Origin: DATMTS01 sp035564555
GTDB taxonomy: Bacteria; Actinomycetota; Actinomycetes; Actinomycetales; Microbacteriaceae
Reading direction: 5' to 3'
NCBI GenBank assembly: GCA_035564555.1
Contig: DATMTS010000039.1
Span: 20,346-84,345, forward strand
DNA: 64,000 nucleotides
Part shown: positions 41,312 to 51,165 of the stretch, piece by piece
How the letters are laid out: each line of letters starts with the position of its first letter
Numbering within the stretch: position 1 is the stretch's first letter
Notes under the pieces: generated by a model
What the model was told of the DNA's origin: nothing
Database searches by the model: none
What the model saw: the letters and a program-made list of their open reading frames with translations, nothing else
Made by a program: the position numbers and the translations under genes

Positions 41312-43411
41312 ATGAGCGATCGTCTGCAGTGGGGCAACGCGATGTTGACGATCGAGGTGGAATGGTCCGCCGAGTTCGCGCCGCGGATCGCGGCCGTCGA
41401 ACGGGCGAGCGGCCGGCTTCGGATGCCGCCGGGCCTGCCCCTGATCGACATCCTGACCGTCTGCCACGGCCACGCGCCCGCCAGCGACCGCCTCATCCAC
41501 ACCGCGATCGGGCACGACGCGCGCTATGTGCGGCACGAGGAGGCGGGCGACGGTGAGAACCGCACCCTGCGTCTCGTCGTCGCCCACGCCGGAAGCGGGC
41601 TGACCGCGTCGATCGACCTCAACGTGTTCGAGGGCCTGCCCGTGGTGCACTCCACGGTCACCGTCACCAATCACGCGGCCGAGTCGGTCGTGTTGCGCTC
41701 CGTGCCGTCGTTCGCCTCCTACCTGGGCGGGGACGGCGCAGGCGACATCCGGGAGTGGCGCGTGCAGCACGCCCTGAGCGACTGGCTCGGCGAAGGCCGG
41801 TGGATCGATGAGAGCCTCGACGGCGTGCGGTTCCCCCGACTCGAGCAGCAGTTGACCAGCCATGACCCGCGCGGCCAATTCGCCGTCGCATCCACCGGAA
41901 CGTGGTCGACCGGTCGGCACCTGCCGATCGCCGCGGTGCGCTCCGAGCGGTTGAACGCGGCGTGGGCCTGGCAGATCGAGCACAACGGTCCATGGCGCTG
42001 GGAGATCGGCGAGGACACCGCGAGCGGTTACTTCGCGCTCTCCGGTCCGACCGACACCGACCACCAGTGGTCGAAGACCCTTGGCGCGGGGGAGACCTTC
42101 ACGAGCGTTCCGGCGACCATCGCGCTGGCCGACGACTTCGAGGGTGCGATCGGCGCTCTCACCCGTTATCGACGAGCGGCACGCCGGGCGCACGACGACA
42201 ACGCCTCGATGAGCGTGGTGTTCAACGACTATATGAACACGCTGAACGGCGATCCCAGCACGGCGAAGCTGCTGCCTCTGATCGATGCCGCGGCCGCGGT
42301 CGGCGCCGAGATCTTCTGCATCGATGCCGGTTGGTACGACGACAGCGGCGAATGGTGGGACACCGTCGGCCAATGGCTGCCGTCGACGACCCGGTTCCCC
42401 GGAGGCCTCGGCGAGGTCATCGACCGCATCCGCAGCGAAGGAATGGTGCCCGGCCTGTGGCTGGAACCGGAGGTCATCGGGGTCAACTCGCCGATGGCGC
42501 GGGAGCTTCCCGACGCGGCATTCCTGCAGCGCAACGGAAGGCGTCTGGTCGAGCACCACCGCTACCATCTCGACCTGCGGCATCCCACAGCCAGGCAGCA
42601 CCTCGACGGGGTGGTGGACCGCCTGATCGAGGAGTTCGGCATCGGATTCTTCAAACTCGACTACAACATCAACCCCGGCGCCGGCACAGACCTGGACGCC
42701 GACAGCGTCGGGGACGGTCTGCTGGAGCACAACCGGGCCCACCTGGAGTGGATCGACGGCGTACTCGACCGGCATCCCGGCTTGGTGCTGGAGAATTGCG
42801 GGTCGGGCGCGATGCGCTCGGACTTCGCCATGCTCTCGCGCATGCAGATGCAGTCCACCTCCGACCAGCAGGACTTCCTCACCTACCCGCCGATCACCGC
42901 CGCGGCGCCGGCCGCGATGCTGCCCGAACAGGCCGCGAGCTGGGCGTACCCGCAGCCCGAGATGAGCACTGCCGAGGTCGCCTTCTGCCTGGCCACCGGC
43001 CTGCTCGGCAGGTTCTACGTCTCCGGCTACCTGAACCGGATGGACGAGCCGCGACTGGCCCTGGTGAGGGATGCCGTGGCCCTCGCCAAGCAACTCGCGC
43101 CCGAGATCCGCACCTCGACCCCGTTCTGGCCGCTCGGACTGCCCTCCTGGGAAGACCCGTGGACGGCGCTCGGCCTGCAGGTCGCGCACTCCCGCCTTGT
43201 CACGGTCTGGAACAGATCCGTCGAGTCGGACACGACCGGGCTGCGATTCCCCGCCCTCAGCGGATCCGAGGTTCGCATCCATACCCTCTTTCCCCGTACC
43301 GAGCCCGAGTGGCCGACGCGCTGGGATCCACAGACCGGAACCATGCACATCCGGAACCCGACCGGCGAGGTGGGAGCACGCGTGCTCCGCATCGAGGTCA
43401 TCGAACCGTAA
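41312..43411 (+). CDS. GH36-type alpha-galactosidase
   Basis: A 699-residue cytoplasmic enzyme (no signal peptide) starting MSDRLQWGNAMLTIEVEWSA. The N-terminal beta-supersandwich (to about 290) precedes a TIM barrel with FCIDAGWYDDSGEWWDTVGQ and GLWLEPEVIG. The predicted nucleophile is Asp450 in FFKLDYNIN and the acid/base is Asp518 in STSDQQD. A C-terminal beta domain follows. These motifs fit GH36 enzymes that release alpha-galactose from raffinose-type sugars or galactomannan fragments. First gene of an operon with a sugar ABC importer and LacI regulator, behind two LacI-type operators. Confidence 0.9.
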   Translation: MSDRLQWGNAMLTIEVEWSAEFAPRIAAVERASGRLRMPPGLPLIDILTVCHGHAPASDRLIHTAIGHDARYVRHEEAGDGENRTLRLVVAHAGSGLTASIDLNVFEGLPVVHSTVTVTNHAAESVVLRSVPSFASYLGGDGAGDIREWRVQHALSDWLGEGRWIDESLDGVRFPRLEQQLTSHDPRGQFAVASTGTWSTGRHLPIAAVRSERLNAAWAWQIEHNGPWRWEIGEDTASGYFALSGPTDTDHQWSKTLGAGETFTSVPATIALADDFEGAIGALTRYRRAARRAHDDNASMSVVFNDYMNTLNGDPSTAKLLPLIDAAAAVGAEIFCIDAGWYDDSGEWWDTVGQWLPSTTRFPGGLGEVIDRIRSEGMVPGLWLEPEVIGVNSPMARELPDAAFLQRNGRRLVEHHRYHLDLRHPTARQHLDGVVDRLIEEFGIGFFKLDYNINPGAGTDLDADSVGDGLLEHNRAHLEWIDGVLDRHPGLVLENCGSGAMRSDFAMLSRMQMQSTSDQQDFLTYPPITAAAPAAMLPEQAASWAYPQPEMSTAEVAFCLATGLLGRFYVSGYLNRMDEPRLALVRDAVALAKQLAPEIRTSTPFWPLGLPSWEDPWTALGLQVAHSRLVTVWNRSVESDTTGLRFPALSGSEVRIHTLFPRTEPEWPTRWDPQTGTMHIRNPTGEVGARVLRIEVIEP

Positions 43412-43476
43412 ACCCAACCCCCAGCAACACAACCCGTGGCGGCACCCCCGCCGCACCCCACAGAAGGAGCACGTCA

Positions 43477-44790
43477 ATGAAGATCGCTTGGAAAGGTGCC
43501 GTCGTCATCGCGGCCGCCGCAGCGCTCGTCCTCAGCGGATGCAGCGACCCCGGAGCAGGAGGCGGCGCGAGCAACACCTCGTCGTGGCCGGCACAGGATG
43601 CCAAACTCAAGGGCGTCAGCCTGACGATCTGGGCAGCCCAGAATTCCAACAAGACCGCGGACAGCGTGATCGCCGGATTCGAGAAGCTGACCGGAGCGAA
43701 GGTCGACGTCGTCACGATTCCCGACCCGTACGAACAGGGGGTGCAGACGAAGGTCGCTACCGGCGACAAGCCCGACCTCGCGTTCTGGCAGCCGACGGCA
43801 TCCGAGCTCACCGCGCTCAACGCGAAGCAGAACCTGCAGTCGCTCGACGGCGCACCCTGGGTGAAGAACTACACCGGCAACCTCGGTGACATCACCGGCA
43901 CACTCGGCAAGACGCGGTACGCCGCGCTCGTCACCACGCCGGCCGTGATCGGCGTCTACTACAACAAAGAGGTGTTCGCTGCCAACGGCGTCACCTCCAC
44001 ACCGAAGAACTGGGACGAATTCATCGCTCTGGCCAAGCAGCTGAAGGCGAAGAACGTGGTTCCGTTCTACGAGATGGGCGGCGACAAGTGGGCCACCCAG
44101 TGGTGGGTGCAGGCGCAGTTGGCCGACGCGGCCAAGAGCGGCCTGTGGACGCGGGTGAACGAGAACAAGGAGAAGTTCACCGATCCGACGATCCAGGGCG
44201 CGATCGACAACTATCAGGCGCTGATCAAGCAGGGACTGTTCAACTCCGACATCAAGACGGCGACCTTCGTCGACCAGGGCAACGCGCTTCTCGGCGGCAA
44301 GGCGGCGATGGCGATGCAGGTGAACTCTTTCTTCGGCGAGCTGCAGGCGACCTCGAACACCGCCGACCTCGACAAGAAGATCGGATTCTTCCCGATCTCC
44401 CCGAAGGGCAACGTCGGAACCTTCATTCCCGACCAGTCCAACGCGCTCGTCGCCTTCAAGACCGGCGACACCAAGAAGGAGGCGGCCGCCAAGCAGTTCC
44501 TCTCCTACTGGCTGGGCAAGGGCTACCCCGACTTCGTCAAGGCGCAGTCGACCGTCTCGCTGATCAAGGGCGTCGACACGCCGTCGAACGTTCCCCAGGC
44601 TCTGAAGGACGTCGCCGCCTCGATCGATGACTCGGTCGGCTCGATGCAGGCGCTCGCGGTCGCGAACCCCGACCTGTATCTGAACCTGGCCGATATGATC
44701 CAGGGCACCAAGACGCCCGTGCAGGTCGCTCAGACCACGCAGGCCCAGTTCGCCCAGCTCGCCAAGGCGCAAGGCGTCAAGGGCTTCTGA
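43477..44790 (+). CDS. ABC transporter sugar-binding lipoprotein
   Basis: A 437-residue family-1 solute-binding protein. ATG 43477 follows AGAAGGAGCACGTCA, an excellent ribosome site. Signal peptide MKIAWKGAVVIAAAAALVL ends in LSGC, with lipidated Cys22. Mature features include KADVVTIPDP-like GAKVDVVTIPDPYEQGVQTK, TPAVIGVYYNKEVFAANGV, GGKAAMAMQVNSFFGEL and ALVAFKTGDTKKEAAAKQFL. It should deliver an oligosaccharide, probably alpha-galactoside, to the two permeases encoded next. Confidence 0.94.
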   Translation: MKIAWKGAVVIAAAAALVLSGCSDPGAGGGASNTSSWPAQDAKLKGVSLTIWAAQNSNKTADSVIAGFEKLTGAKVDVVTIPDPYEQGVQTKVATGDKPDLAFWQPTASELTALNAKQNLQSLDGAPWVKNYTGNLGDITGTLGKTRYAALVTTPAVIGVYYNKEVFAANGVTSTPKNWDEFIALAKQLKAKNVVPFYEMGGDKWATQWWVQAQLADAAKSGLWTRVNENKEKFTDPTIQGAIDNYQALIKQGLFNSDIKTATFVDQGNALLGGKAAMAMQVNSFFGELQATSNTADLDKKIGFFPISPKGNVGTFIPDQSNALVAFKTGDTKKEAAAKQFLSYWLGKGYPDFVKAQSTVSLIKGVDTPSNVPQALKDVAASIDDSVGSMQALAVANPDLYLNLADMIQGTKTPVQVAQTTQAQFAQLAKAQGVKGF

Positions 44791-44849
44791 GCACGAACGT
44801 GACGGGCGGCGGCCGAGCGCCGCCGCCCATCACAGAAAGGCAGCACCCG

Positions 44850-45788
44850 ATGACAGCGCAGCTCACCCGAGCGGCCGATACGAAGGCACCCGGCCTGCGG
44901 TCGGACCGTCGGGGTCGCACGCGACACAGACAGGACCACCCGGCCTGGTTCCTGATCCCCGCGCTGGTGATCCTCGTCGTGTTCTTCTTCGTCCCGACGA
45001 TCTTCAACTTCATCTACGCGTTCACGAACTGGTCGAGCTTCCACGCCGACATCGGGTTCGTCGGGCTGGACAACTTCGTGTCGTTGTTCACCAACGGCAG
45101 CCTGCTGAACGATCTGCGCATCACGCTCGTGTACGCCGTGCTCGTCGCGGTCTTCCAGAACCTGTTCGGTCTGGTGCTCGCGCTGATCCTCGAGCGCGAC
45201 ACCCGGGTGAACCGCTTCGCGCGGGTCGCATTCTTCGTGCCGGTGGTCATGTCGGCGCTCGCGGTCGGCTACATCTTCCAGGCGCTGCTCAAGCCGGAGG
45301 GCGCCCTCAACCAGATCATCGGGTTCTTCACCGGGCAGCACGTGACGACCGCGTGGCTCGGCAGCACGACCTGGACCATCCTGGTCGTCGCGCTCATCCA
45401 CTCCTGGAAATGGATGGGACTGTCGATGCTCATCTACCTCGCCGGCCTCAAGACGATCAACGAGGACATCCTCGAAGCAGCCCGGCTGGACGGCGCCGGA
45501 TGGTGGACAGCTTTCCGCACCATCCGGTTCCCGCTGCTCGCGCCGGCCGTCACCTTCAACGTGGCGACCGCCCTGCTGGGGTCGATGAACGGATTCGACA
45601 TCGTGCAGGCGACGACCGCCGGAGGGCCGGGCGGCACCACCGAGCTGCTGAACATCTTCATCTTCCGCACCTTCGGGCAGGGCCTGTTCGCGCAGGCGAC
45701 GACGATGAGCCTCGCGCTGTTCCTGATGGTGACGATCCTCGCCTTCCCCGTCATCCGCGTCCTGCGTAAGAGAGAGGAAGTCCTGTGA
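44850..45788 (+). CDS. Sugar ABC transporter permease (MalF/UgpA-like)
   Basis: A 312-residue membrane protein with six helices. The first follows a basic N terminus and reads HPAWFLIPALVILVVFFFVP. The EAA loop, which contacts the ATPase, is EDILEAARLDGAGWWTAFRT, followed by IRFPLLAPA. Starts at ATG 44850 after AGAAAGGCAGC. Pairs with the next permease; no ATPase gene is nearby, so a shared MsiK-type ATPase is likely, as usual in Actinobacteria. Confidence 0.94.
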   Translation: MTAQLTRAADTKAPGLRSDRRGRTRHRQDHPAWFLIPALVILVVFFFVPTIFNFIYAFTNWSSFHADIGFVGLDNFVSLFTNGSLLNDLRITLVYAVLVAVFQNLFGLVLALILERDTRVNRFARVAFFVPVVMSALAVGYIFQALLKPEGALNQIIGFFTGQHVTTAWLGSTTWTILVVALIHSWKWMGLSMLIYLAGLKTINEDILEAARLDGAGWWTAFRTIRFPLLAPAVTFNVATALLGSMNGFDIVQATTAGGPGGTTELLNIFIFRTFGQGLFAQATTMSLALFLMVTILAFPVIRVLRKREEVL

Positions 45789-46636
45789 CCGCCGTAAGCG
45801 GCAGCACCCGCACCCGCCGCAAGCCCACTCGGTACATCCAGCCGATCCTCGCCGTGCTGCTCGTGGTGGTGCTGCTCGGTGTGCCGTTCTGGCTCGTCGT
45901 GGTCACGGCGGGCAAGGATCAGGCGCAGGCCTTGAACCCGTCGCTGGCCCTGCCGACGCACTGGCAGCTGTTCCAGAACTTCGGCTCGGTGCTCGACCAG
46001 GGCCGCATGATCCCGGCGTTCCTCGGCAGCCTCCTGATCATGGTGCCGTCGGTCGCGGGGGTGCTGATCCTCGGCTCGATGGCATCCTGGATTCTCGGCA
46101 GGCGGCGCAGCAAGCCGATCGCGTTCGTCTATGCGCTCGCGATCAGCGGCATCGTGCTGCCGCCCGCCGTGGTGACCATCGTGCTGCTGCTGCGGCAACT
46201 GGGACTGGCCGGCACGGCGATCGGGATGATCGGGGTCTACATGGGCATGTACATGTCGACTGTGGTCTTCTTCGTCACCGGTTTCGTGCGCACCATCCCG
46301 GTGGAGCTCGAGGAGGCGGCCCGGGTGGACGGCGCATCCCCGCTGAAGATCTTCTTCCGCGTCATCCTGCCGCTGCTGGGGCCGACCCTCGCGACGGCGA
46401 CGATTCTGATCTGTCTGTACATCTGGAACGACGTGTTCTACGCGTTGTTCGTGGTGGGCGGCCGGCTCGACACCCTTCCGCTGAACCTGTACCAGGTGGC
46501 GAGTTCCGGGCTCTACCTGCAGAACTGGCACCTGATCTTCGCGTACATCATCCTGATGAGCCTTCCGCTGCTCATCACGTTCGCCGTGATGCAGCGCAAG
46601 ATCATCTCCGGTATCACCAGCGGCGCGGTCAAATGA
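45785..46636 (+). CDS. Sugar ABC transporter permease (MalG/UgpE-like)
   Basis: A 283-residue, six-helix partner permease. GTG 45785 overlaps the preceding TGA (GTGA). The EAA loop is PVELEEAARVDGASPLKIFF followed by RVILPLLGP. The helix-1 segment reads ILAVLLVVVLLGVPFWLVVV. Forms the channel with the 44850 product. The next gene, a LacI regulator, starts 13 bp later. Confidence 0.94.
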   Translation: MTAVSGSTRTRRKPTRYIQPILAVLLVVVLLGVPFWLVVVTAGKDQAQALNPSLALPTHWQLFQNFGSVLDQGRMIPAFLGSLLIMVPSVAGVLILGSMASWILGRRRSKPIAFVYALAISGIVLPPAVVTIVLLLRQLGLAGTAIGMIGVYMGMYMSTVVFFVTGFVRTIPVELEEAARVDGASPLKIFFRVILPLLGPTLATATILICLYIWNDVFYALFVVGGRLDTLPLNLYQVASSGLYLQNWHLIFAYIILMSLPLLITFAVMQRKIISGITSGAVK

Positions 46637-46649
46637 GCGACCCGGGGCG

Positions 46650-47681
46650 ATGGCTATGCTGAGGACGATGTCGAAGCTGTCGCCGAAAGCCCCCGTGATC
46701 GGCGATGTCGCGCGCGAGGCCGGCGTCTCTGTGCCGACTGTCTCGCGGGTGCTCACCGGAGCGGCGAACGTGTCGGAGGACAAGCGCCGCCGGGTGCTCC
46801 ACGCGATCGAGTACCTCGGTTACCGGCCCTCGGCCGCGGCCCGGGTGCTCGTCGCCGGACAGCCGCGCCTGATCGCGATCGTCGCCGGCAACACCTCGCG
46901 CTACGGGTACGCCGAGACGATCAGGGGCATCGAGGAGAGCGCGCGCGGCTCCGGCTATTCGGTGACGATCACGGTCGTGGAATCGGCGGATGACGTCGCC
47001 GTCGACCGCGCGGTCGCCCTCGTGCTCGGCCAACCCATCGCGGGGATCGTCGTGCTGAAGTTCGACCCGCCGGGAGTGGCCACCCTGCATCGGCTGCCGA
47101 AGGATATCCCCACCGTGTCGATCTCGGGCGTGCGCGAGACGGGCGTGCCGCAGGCGGTGCTGAACGAGTCCGCGGCATCCGAGCAGGTGGTCGAGTACCT
47201 GCTCGGGCTCGGTCACGCCACGGTGCACCACGTTCGGGTGCCGCCCTCGCGCAAGGAAGACGGCCGGACCACGGGCTGGCGCCGCGCCCTGATCAAGCAC
47301 GGAGCACCGGTGCCCGCGATCTTCGACGCCACCTGGGATCCGCAGTCCGGGCGCCGGGTGGGTCGGGAGATCGCCCGCCGCGACGACGTGACGGCGGTGC
47401 TGTGCGGCAACGACGAGATCGCAATGGGCGTGATGCGGGGATTGCGCGAGTGCGGCAAGGCGGTTCCGCACGACGTCAGCGTCGTGGGATTCGACGACCA
47501 TCCGCTCGCCGCGATGTGGTCGCCCGCGTTGACCACCGTGAACCAGGACTTCGCGGGCCTCGGCGCACGGGCCTACGGGCTGCTGGAGGGCCTGATCTCG
47601 GGCCAGAAGGTGCGCAAGTTCTCGTCGGAGATGCCGACCCTCGTGATCCGCGAGAGCACCGCGCCGCCGCCGTCTTCGTAG
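46650..47681 (+). CDS. LacI-family transcriptional regulator of the GH36 operon
   Basis: A 343-residue repressor. The HTH is VIGDVAREAGVSVPTVSRVL with hinge helix GYRPSAAARVLVAGQ. The periplasmic-binding-like effector domain ends SVVGFDDHPLAAMWSPALTT. Last gene of the GH36-importer operon, so it most likely binds the TGATAACGCTTTCA-type sites at 41.1-41.3 kb and responds to the imported galactoside. ATG 46650 is used; internal ATGs at 46656 and 46668 are alternatives. Confidence 0.92.
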   Translation: MAMLRTMSKLSPKAPVIGDVAREAGVSVPTVSRVLTGAANVSEDKRRRVLHAIEYLGYRPSAAARVLVAGQPRLIAIVAGNTSRYGYAETIRGIEESARGSGYSVTITVVESADDVAVDRAVALVLGQPIAGIVVLKFDPPGVATLHRLPKDIPTVSISGVRETGVPQAVLNESAASEQVVEYLLGLGHATVHHVRVPPSRKEDGRTTGWRRALIKHGAPVPAIFDATWDPQSGRRVGREIARRDDVTAVLCGNDEIAMGVMRGLRECGKAVPHDVSVVGFDDHPLAAMWSPALTTVNQDFAGLGARAYGLLEGLISGQKVRKFSSEMPTLVIRESTAPPPSS

Positions 47682-47690
47682 CCGCTGCAG

Positions 47691-48635
47691 TCACGCCTTG
47701 CGGCCCTGCGTCGCCACCCCCTCGATGAAATAGCGCTGCCCGAACGCGAAGATGATCAGCATCGGCAGAGTGACCAGGAAGGCCGCGACCATCACGAACT
47801 GGTAGTCGCCGTGGCCGCCGTTGGTCGGCGAGAACTTCGTCATCGCGTACGCCATTCCGAGCGGCACCGTGAACCCGTTCACGCTTCCCGAGTTCAGGTA
47901 GATCAGGGATGCCTGCAGGTTGTTCCAGCTCGCCTGGAACTCGAAGATGAACACGATGATGAATGACGGGATCGCCAGCGGCATCGCGATGCGGCGGAAC
48001 AGTCCGAAGTAGCTCGCGCCGTCGATGCGCGCCGCCTCGAACAACTCGCGTGGCAGACCCAGGAAGAACTGGCGCTGCAAGAAGATGTAGAACGCGGAGC
48101 CGAACAGGTTCATGCCGAACAGCGGAACCCAGGTGCCGATCAGCCCGAGATCCTTCCAGATCAGGTACTGCGGAACCATCGTGACGGCGCCGGGCAGCAT
48201 CATCGTGGCCAGCACCAGGCCGAACAAGAAGTTGCGGCCGGGGAACTTGAAATAGGCGAAGCCGAATGCGACCAGGGAACTGGAGATGGCGACGAATCCG
48301 GCGGCGAGCAGGGCGATCGAGACGCTGACGCCGATCCAGTTCAGCAGCGGCAGCTGATCCCAGACGTCGAGGTAGTTCTGGAACACGAACGTCGCCGGCC
48401 ACAGGCGGTTGTCGAAGACCTCGCCGCGCGGCTTGACGCTCGCCGCGATCAGCCACGCGAACGGATACATGAACAGCATTGCGAAGCCGATCAACACGAT
48501 CCACAGGATCACGCGGGCGATGATGGATCGGGGCCGGCGCGAACGCTCCTGCACGGGAGCCTTGCCGACGAGCTCGGTGCCGATCATCTCGGCGCGCACG
48601 CTGGTCGCAGCGGAGGACGAGTCTGTGACGGACAT
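47691..48635 (-). CDS. Sugar ABC transporter permease (MalG-like)
   Basis: A 314-residue membrane protein with six helices. ATG 48633-48635 overlaps the stop of the upstream permease (ATGA). Cytoplasmic N terminus ends RSIIARVILWIVLIGFAM (helix 1). EAA loop PRELFEAARIDGASYFGLFR is followed by RIAMPLAIPSF. It converges on the LacI gene at 46650, 9 bp between stops. Its binding protein is probably the orphan lipoprotein at 36669. Confidence 0.93.
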   Translation of the reverse strand: MSVTDSSSAATSVRAEMIGTELVGKAPVQERSRRPRSIIARVILWIVLIGFAMLFMYPFAWLIAASVKPRGEVFDNRLWPATFVFQNYLDVWDQLPLLNWIGVSVSIALLAAGFVAISSSLVAFGFAYFKFPGRNFLFGLVLATMMLPGAVTMVPQYLIWKDLGLIGTWVPLFGMNLFGSAFYIFLQRQFFLGLPRELFEAARIDGASYFGLFRRIAMPLAIPSFIIVFIFEFQASWNNLQASLIYLNSGSVNGFTVPLGMAYAMTKFSPTNGGHGDYQFVMVAAFLVTLPMLIIFAFGQRYFIEGVATQGRKA

Positions 48636-49606
48636 CAGTCGTTGTCTCCCTCGTAGTACACGAAGCGATTGCCGAACTTCATCTGGATGAAGGTGATCAG
48701 CAGGATGATGACGAACAGCAGCCACGCCATGGCTGCGGCGAAGCCGAAGTCGAACTGGCGGAAGGCCTGTTGGAACAAGTACACCCCGTAGAACAGCGAC
48801 GACTCGGGCGAGGCGTTCGTCTGATCACGCCAGAACAGCAGATACGCCTGGTCGAAGACCTGCAGGGCCGCGATCGTCAGCACGATGACGTTGAAGAAGA
48901 TCGCCCCGGAGATCATCGGCACGGTGATGGTGAAGAACTGCCGCACCGGTCCGGCCCCGTCGAGCGATGCGACCTCGTACAGGTCGCGGGGCACGTTCTT
49001 CAACGCGGCAAGGAAGATCACCATGGTCCCGCTGACGCCCCACAGGGTCATCATCACGATCGACGGCTTGACCCAGTTCGGGTCGATCAGCCATTGCGGG
49101 CCTTGGATGCCGAAGAGCGCGAGCCCCTTGTTGATGGCGCCGGTGTTGCCGTTCAGCAGCAGGAGGAACACGGACGCCGTGGCCACCGAGGGCGTCATCT
49201 TCGGCAGGTAGTAGACGGTGCGGAAGAATCCGGCGCCCCGACCCACTTTGTTCAGCAGCATGGCGAGGAAGAGCGCGAAGATGATCTCCAGCGGCACCGC
49301 CATGATCGCGTAGAACAGCGTATTGCCGAGTGAGAGCGCCACCTTGGGGTCTTGCACGAGGCCCACGTAGTTGTCGAAGCCGGCCGGGGTGGCCGAGTTC
49401 GTCGCGAGGTTGTAGTTGCTGAACGAGATCACCAGGCTGTACACCATGGCGCCCAGCGTGAACACCAGGAAGCCGATGATCCACGGGCTGATGAACAGGT
49501 ATCCCGCTATCGCTTCCCTGCGGTTGTACCTGACGCGCTTGTTCGCCGGCCGGCGCTTCCTGCCCCGCTCCTGATCCGCTTGCGGGCGCTCGTCGAGCGC
49601 CGTCAT
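48635..49606 (-). CDS. Sugar ABC transporter permease (MalF-like)
   Basis: A 323-residue permease starting MTALDERPQADQERGRKRRP. Helix 1 is AIAGYLFISPWIIGFLVFTL. The EAA loop PRDLYEVASLDGAGPVRQFF is followed by TITVPMISGA. It heads a two-gene operon without an adjacent binding protein or ATPase. The operator at 49721 lies 115 bp upstream, between this gene and the divergent LacI regulator. Confidence 0.93.
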   Translation of the reverse strand: MTALDERPQADQERGRKRRPANKRVRYNRREAIAGYLFISPWIIGFLVFTLGAMVYSLVISFSNYNLATNSATPAGFDNYVGLVQDPKVALSLGNTLFYAIMAVPLEIIFALFLAMLLNKVGRGAGFFRTVYYLPKMTPSVATASVFLLLLNGNTGAINKGLALFGIQGPQWLIDPNWVKPSIVMMTLWGVSGTMVIFLAALKNVPRDLYEVASLDGAGPVRQFFTITVPMISGAIFFNVIVLTIAALQVFDQAYLLFWRDQTNASPESSLFYGVYLFQQAFRQFDFGFAAAMAWLLFVIILLITFIQMKFGNRFVYYEGDND

Positions 49607-49720
49607 CGTCGTGCCTCACCGGGCGTCGCGCCGAGCTTGTCGGTCGTCATCGTTGCCGCCTCTTCACTGTGTTCAGCCCACCAGGCTCGGTGCTGCGGCC
49701 CAGCAGGCTCGGCCCACCGA

Positions 49721-49738
49721 TGTGGCATCGTTACCACA
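49721..49738. promoter_or_regulatory. LacI-type operator between permease operon and LacI gene
   Basis: TGTGGCATCGTTACCACA, an almost perfect palindrome. It lies between divergent starts at 49606 and 49894, and recurs with small changes at 36445, 52800 and 56803. The adjacent LacI gene is the natural candidate to bind it. Confidence 0.8.
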
Positions 49739-49893
49739 CGCGTGGACTATAAGCCCGTCCACGGCGTGATCGCAAGGCGTTCCCGGCGCCGTCGGCGCGT
49801 GCTAGCGCCGGCGCCGGCACTAATCTGGAGCGTGCACCGCTCGCGCGCGTCGCGCAGTGCGAAGAGACGTCGGGCTGCGGAAAGGACGCGCGG

Positions 49894-50928
49894 ATGGGCC
49901 AGGAGGCGACCTCGCGCGATCCGTTGCGTCGCGCGACTCTCAAAGACGTCGCCCGGCAGGCGGGCGTGTCGCAGTCCACGACCTCGCGCGCGCTCAGCGG
50001 AGAGGGCTACGTCGCGGCCGCGGTGCGCGAGCGCGTGGCCGCAGCCGCGGAGGAGCTCGGCTACGTTCCACACGCGATGGCGCGAAGCCTGCGCAAGCAG
50101 GTCAGCCGGGCGATCGGCGTTCTCGTCTCCGACCTGCGCAATCCGTTCTATGCCGACCTCGCAGCCGGCGTCGCGGCTCGCGCGCGTACGCACGGCTACA
50201 CCATGATGCTCGTCGACGATCAGGGGTCGCCCGAAGACGAGCTCGCGGCAGCGCAGGCGTTCGTCGCCACCCGCTCGGCAGGGGTCATCGTCACCCCGCT
50301 CTCCGGCGAGGTCAGTGAGTACCTGGTGCGCCAGCACATCCCGGTCGTCGAGGTCGACCGCCAGTTCGGCGCCTGCGACGCGGTGGTCATCGACAACGCG
50401 AGCATCGCCCGGCGCGTCACCGATCACCTGATAGCACTCGGCCACCGGCGGATCGCGCTGGTGATCGACGAGACCAATTGGACCACGGGCAGCGACCGGG
50501 CCGCGGGCTACACGAAGGCGCTCGCCGAAGCGGGCATCGACGACGATGGGGCGCTGCTGGTCTCCACCGGTTGGGACGCCGACGACGCACGCAAGGCGAC
50601 CATCGACATCCTGGCCAGGCGTGATCGCCCCACTGCGATCTTCGCCGCCAACAGCCTGCTCGCCGAGGGCGTCTGGCGGGCCGCCGCCGACCTCGGACTG
50701 CGGGTGCCCGACGATCTGAGCGTCGTCTCGTTCGACGATGCGCAGTGGATGACCATGGTCTCTCCGGGAATCACCGCCGTGGCGCAGGATGCCGTGGCTC
50801 TGGGCGAGGCCGCGGTGGAGCGTCTGCTTGCCAGGATCGAAAGCCCGGATGCCGAGCAGGCCATCGACGTCCTCGACGCTCGCATCCTGCCCCGCGGCTC
50901 CACTGCGGCGCCGCGCGGCGCCGCCTGA
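49894..50928 (+). CDS. LacI-family transcriptional regulator (second)
   Basis: A 344-residue repressor starting MGQEATSRDPLRRATLKDVA. HTH: TLKDVARQAGVSQSTTSRAL; hinge: GYVPHAMARSLRKQVSRAIG. The sugar-binding domain has VVEVDRQF and ends SVVSFDDAQWMTMVSPGITA. Divergent from the permease pair across the 49721 operator. The same operator type before the orphan binding protein, the hydrolase/MBL operon and the ROK-SIS-GH38 operon suggests it is a local regulon master. From 50929 to 51165 no gene or site was recognised. Confidence 0.92.
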   Translation: MGQEATSRDPLRRATLKDVARQAGVSQSTTSRALSGEGYVAAAVRERVAAAAEELGYVPHAMARSLRKQVSRAIGVLVSDLRNPFYADLAAGVAARARTHGYTMMLVDDQGSPEDELAAAQAFVATRSAGVIVTPLSGEVSEYLVRQHIPVVEVDRQFGACDAVVIDNASIARRVTDHLIALGHRRIALVIDETNWTTGSDRAAGYTKALAEAGIDDDGALLVSTGWDADDARKATIDILARRDRPTAIFAANSLLAEGVWRAAADLGLRVPDDLSVVSFDDAQWMTMVSPGITAVAQDAVALGEAAVERLLARIESPDAEQAIDVLDARILPRGSTAAPRGAA

Positions 50929-51165
50929 GCGCTACCCTCGACCTAGGCCACCCCGGATCCATCCCTGGCCTGCGCGGTCGCGCCGTACGTGGTGTCTGCT
51001 CGCAGTGTGAATGCACCCGGGTCGTGACGAAGCTCGCTTCGGCGACGCCGATCGCTCCCCACGGATAGGTGCTCCGAAGCGTGCGCCACTACGCGCGAAA
51101 ATCACCATCACGGCGTCGCCGGGAACTCGTGCCCCGGCTCTGGCGCGCCGGCTTGATCGCTGTCG

